The notes below the pieces were generated by a model. That model was not told the DNA's origin and ran no database searches. It saw only the letters and a program-made list of their open reading frames with translations. From Aerolutibacter ruishenii (GTDB lineage Bacteria > Pseudomonadota > Gammaproteobacteria > Xanthomonadales > Xanthomonadaceae): DNA of 64,000 nucleotides. Of the stretch, positions 63,295 through 64,000 are shown one piece after another. A program made the position numbers and the translations under genes. The stretch is taken from contig NZ_VLKP01000011.1 of NCBI RefSeq assembly GCF_007830115.1, positions 62,001 to 126,000 on the forward strand, read 5' to 3'. Each line of letters begins with the position of its first letter. Within the stretch, counting starts at the first letter, position 1.

Positions 63295-63564
63295 TCAGCC
63301 GATCAGGTGCGGAATGCGCTGGTACAACTCGGTGGTGAAGGCCACCAGCCGGCCCAGCAGGAAGTGGCCGACCAGTGCCAGCGTGGCCACCATGGCCACG
63401 GCCTTGGCGACGAAGGCGATGGTCGGCTCGTTGATCTGGGTGGCGGCCTGCAGCACGCCCACCACCACGCCGACCACCAGCACCGCCAGCAGCAGCGGTG
63501 CGCCCAGCAGCAGCGCCATCTGCAGGCCGCGCGCGATCTCGGTGAGTGCGGTCTCGGGCGTCAT
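63295..63564 (-). CDS. fliQ: Flagellar export protein FliQ
   Basis: 89 residues, two membrane segments, with the signature LVVGVVVGVLQAATQINEPT. Four copies join FliP and FliR in the export gate. It lies 4 bp behind fliP. Confidence 0.96.
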   Translation of the reverse strand: MTPETALTEIARGLQMALLLGAPLLLAVLVVGVVVGVLQAATQINEPTIAFVAKAVAMVATLALVGHFLLGRLVAFTTELYQRIPHLIG

Positions 63565-63568
63565 GTCG

Positions 63569-64000
63569 TCAGCCCATGTTGAAACTGGCGGCCAGCGAGC
63601 CGACGACCAGCACCCAGCCGTCCACCAGCACGAACAGCAGGATCTTGAACGGCGCCGACACCAGCATCGGCGACATCATCATCATGCCCATCGACATCAG
63701 CACGCTGGCCACGACCAGGTCGATGATCACGAACGGGATGTAGATCAGGAAGGCGATCTCGAACGCGGTCTTCAGTTCGCTGGTGAGGAACGACGCGGCC
63801 AGCACGCTGAACGGCACGTCCTGTGGCGTGGCGAACGGGCCGCTGTTGGACAGCCCGGCGAAGGTCATCAGGTCCTTCTCGCGCACCTGCGCCAGCATGA
63901 AGCCGCGGAACGGCTCGGACGCGGCGGCCCACGCGGCCTTGAAGTCCATCTGCTTGTCCAGGTACGGCGCGATGCCCGTGGTCCAGGATTGCTCGAACAC
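63569..64000 (-). CDS. fliP: Flagellar export protein FliP, C-terminal part
   Basis: 143 codons to the window edge; the N-terminal part and the start lie outside. The segments FRGFMLAQVREKDLMTF, VLAASFLTSELKTAFEIAFL and FVIIDLVVASVLMSMGMMM with the Met-rich gasket are diagnostic of FliP. Confidence 0.96.
   Translation of the reverse strand: MFEQSWTTGIAPYLDKQMDFKAAWAAASEPFRGFMLAQVREKDLMTFAGLSNSGPFATPQDVPFSVLAASFLTSELKTAFEIAFLIYIPFVIIDLVVASVLMSMGMMMMSPMLVSAPFKILLFVLVDGWVLVVGSLAASFNMG

Overview
The window looks like a chromosomal segment of a high-GC, polarly flagellated gammaproteobacterium of the Xanthomonadales (Lysobacter/Luteimonas/Xanthomonas relatives). I infer this from the GC-rich coding style, the fliPQR-flhB-flhA-flhF-flhG-fliA-cheY-cheZ-cheA-motC-motD-parC-parP order typical of polar flagellates, the class I aldolase, and the Xanthomonas-like protein sequences. 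No tRNA, rRNA, CRISPR array or insertion sequence was seen.

Region 1 (1-7187, plus strand): the 3' end of a sulfide:quinone oxidoreductase-like gene, then a DUF2892 membrane protein, an RND adaptor and pump, an OsmC peroxidase, thioredoxin 2 and a DUF442 phosphatase-like lipoprotein. The gene content suggests a sulfide or reactive-sulfur stress module that includes its own export pump.

Region 2 (7194-8850, minus strand): an S1/P1 nuclease and an OmpW porin. Two FNR-type dyads precede ompW at the spacing expected for anaerobic activation.

Region 3 (8966-21683): central carbon genes gap, pgk, pyk and class I fba on the plus strand. Between them lie a group III truncated haemoglobin, a HAD phosphatase, a GNAT acetyltransferase, cysK, and the class Ia ribonucleotide reductase nrdAB on the minus strand. 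The nrdAB control region carries a promoter overlapped by two NrdR-like boxes 31 bp apart, followed by a cobalamin riboswitch. So a B12-independent enzyme appears to be controlled by B12.

Region 4 (21947-28960, plus strand): a second RND adaptor/pump pair, a sodium:alanine-type symporter, and an RlmB-type rRNA methyltransferase with a long Arg/Pro-rich N-terminal extension.

Region 5 (29188-36413, plus strand): a self-contained chemosensory operon, STAS-cheA-mcp-cheW-cheR-cheD-cheB. The receptor gene has a 1-nt frameshift. No FliA-type promoter was found in front of it, only a pair of AT-rich 22-bp repeats.

Region 6 (36539-49612, mostly minus strand): a second chemosensory cluster, STAS-cheY-cheA-cheW-cheW-PAS receptor, then receptor-cheR-cheD-cheB-receptor. 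Four sigma28 (FliA) promoters can be read in it. One points the opposite way and drives a small secreted TonB-C-domain protein, which places that protein in the flagellar regulon.

Region 7 (49628-64000, minus strand): the flagellar/chemotaxis operon, from parP and parC, motD and motC, cheA, cheZ, cheY, fliA, flhG, flhF, flhA, flhB, fliR and fliQ to a fliP cut by the window end. FlhF and FlhG set flagellar number and place, FliA transcribes the late genes of region 6, and ParC/ParP probably hold the arrays at the pole. The window therefore holds three CheA kinases in about 25 kb.
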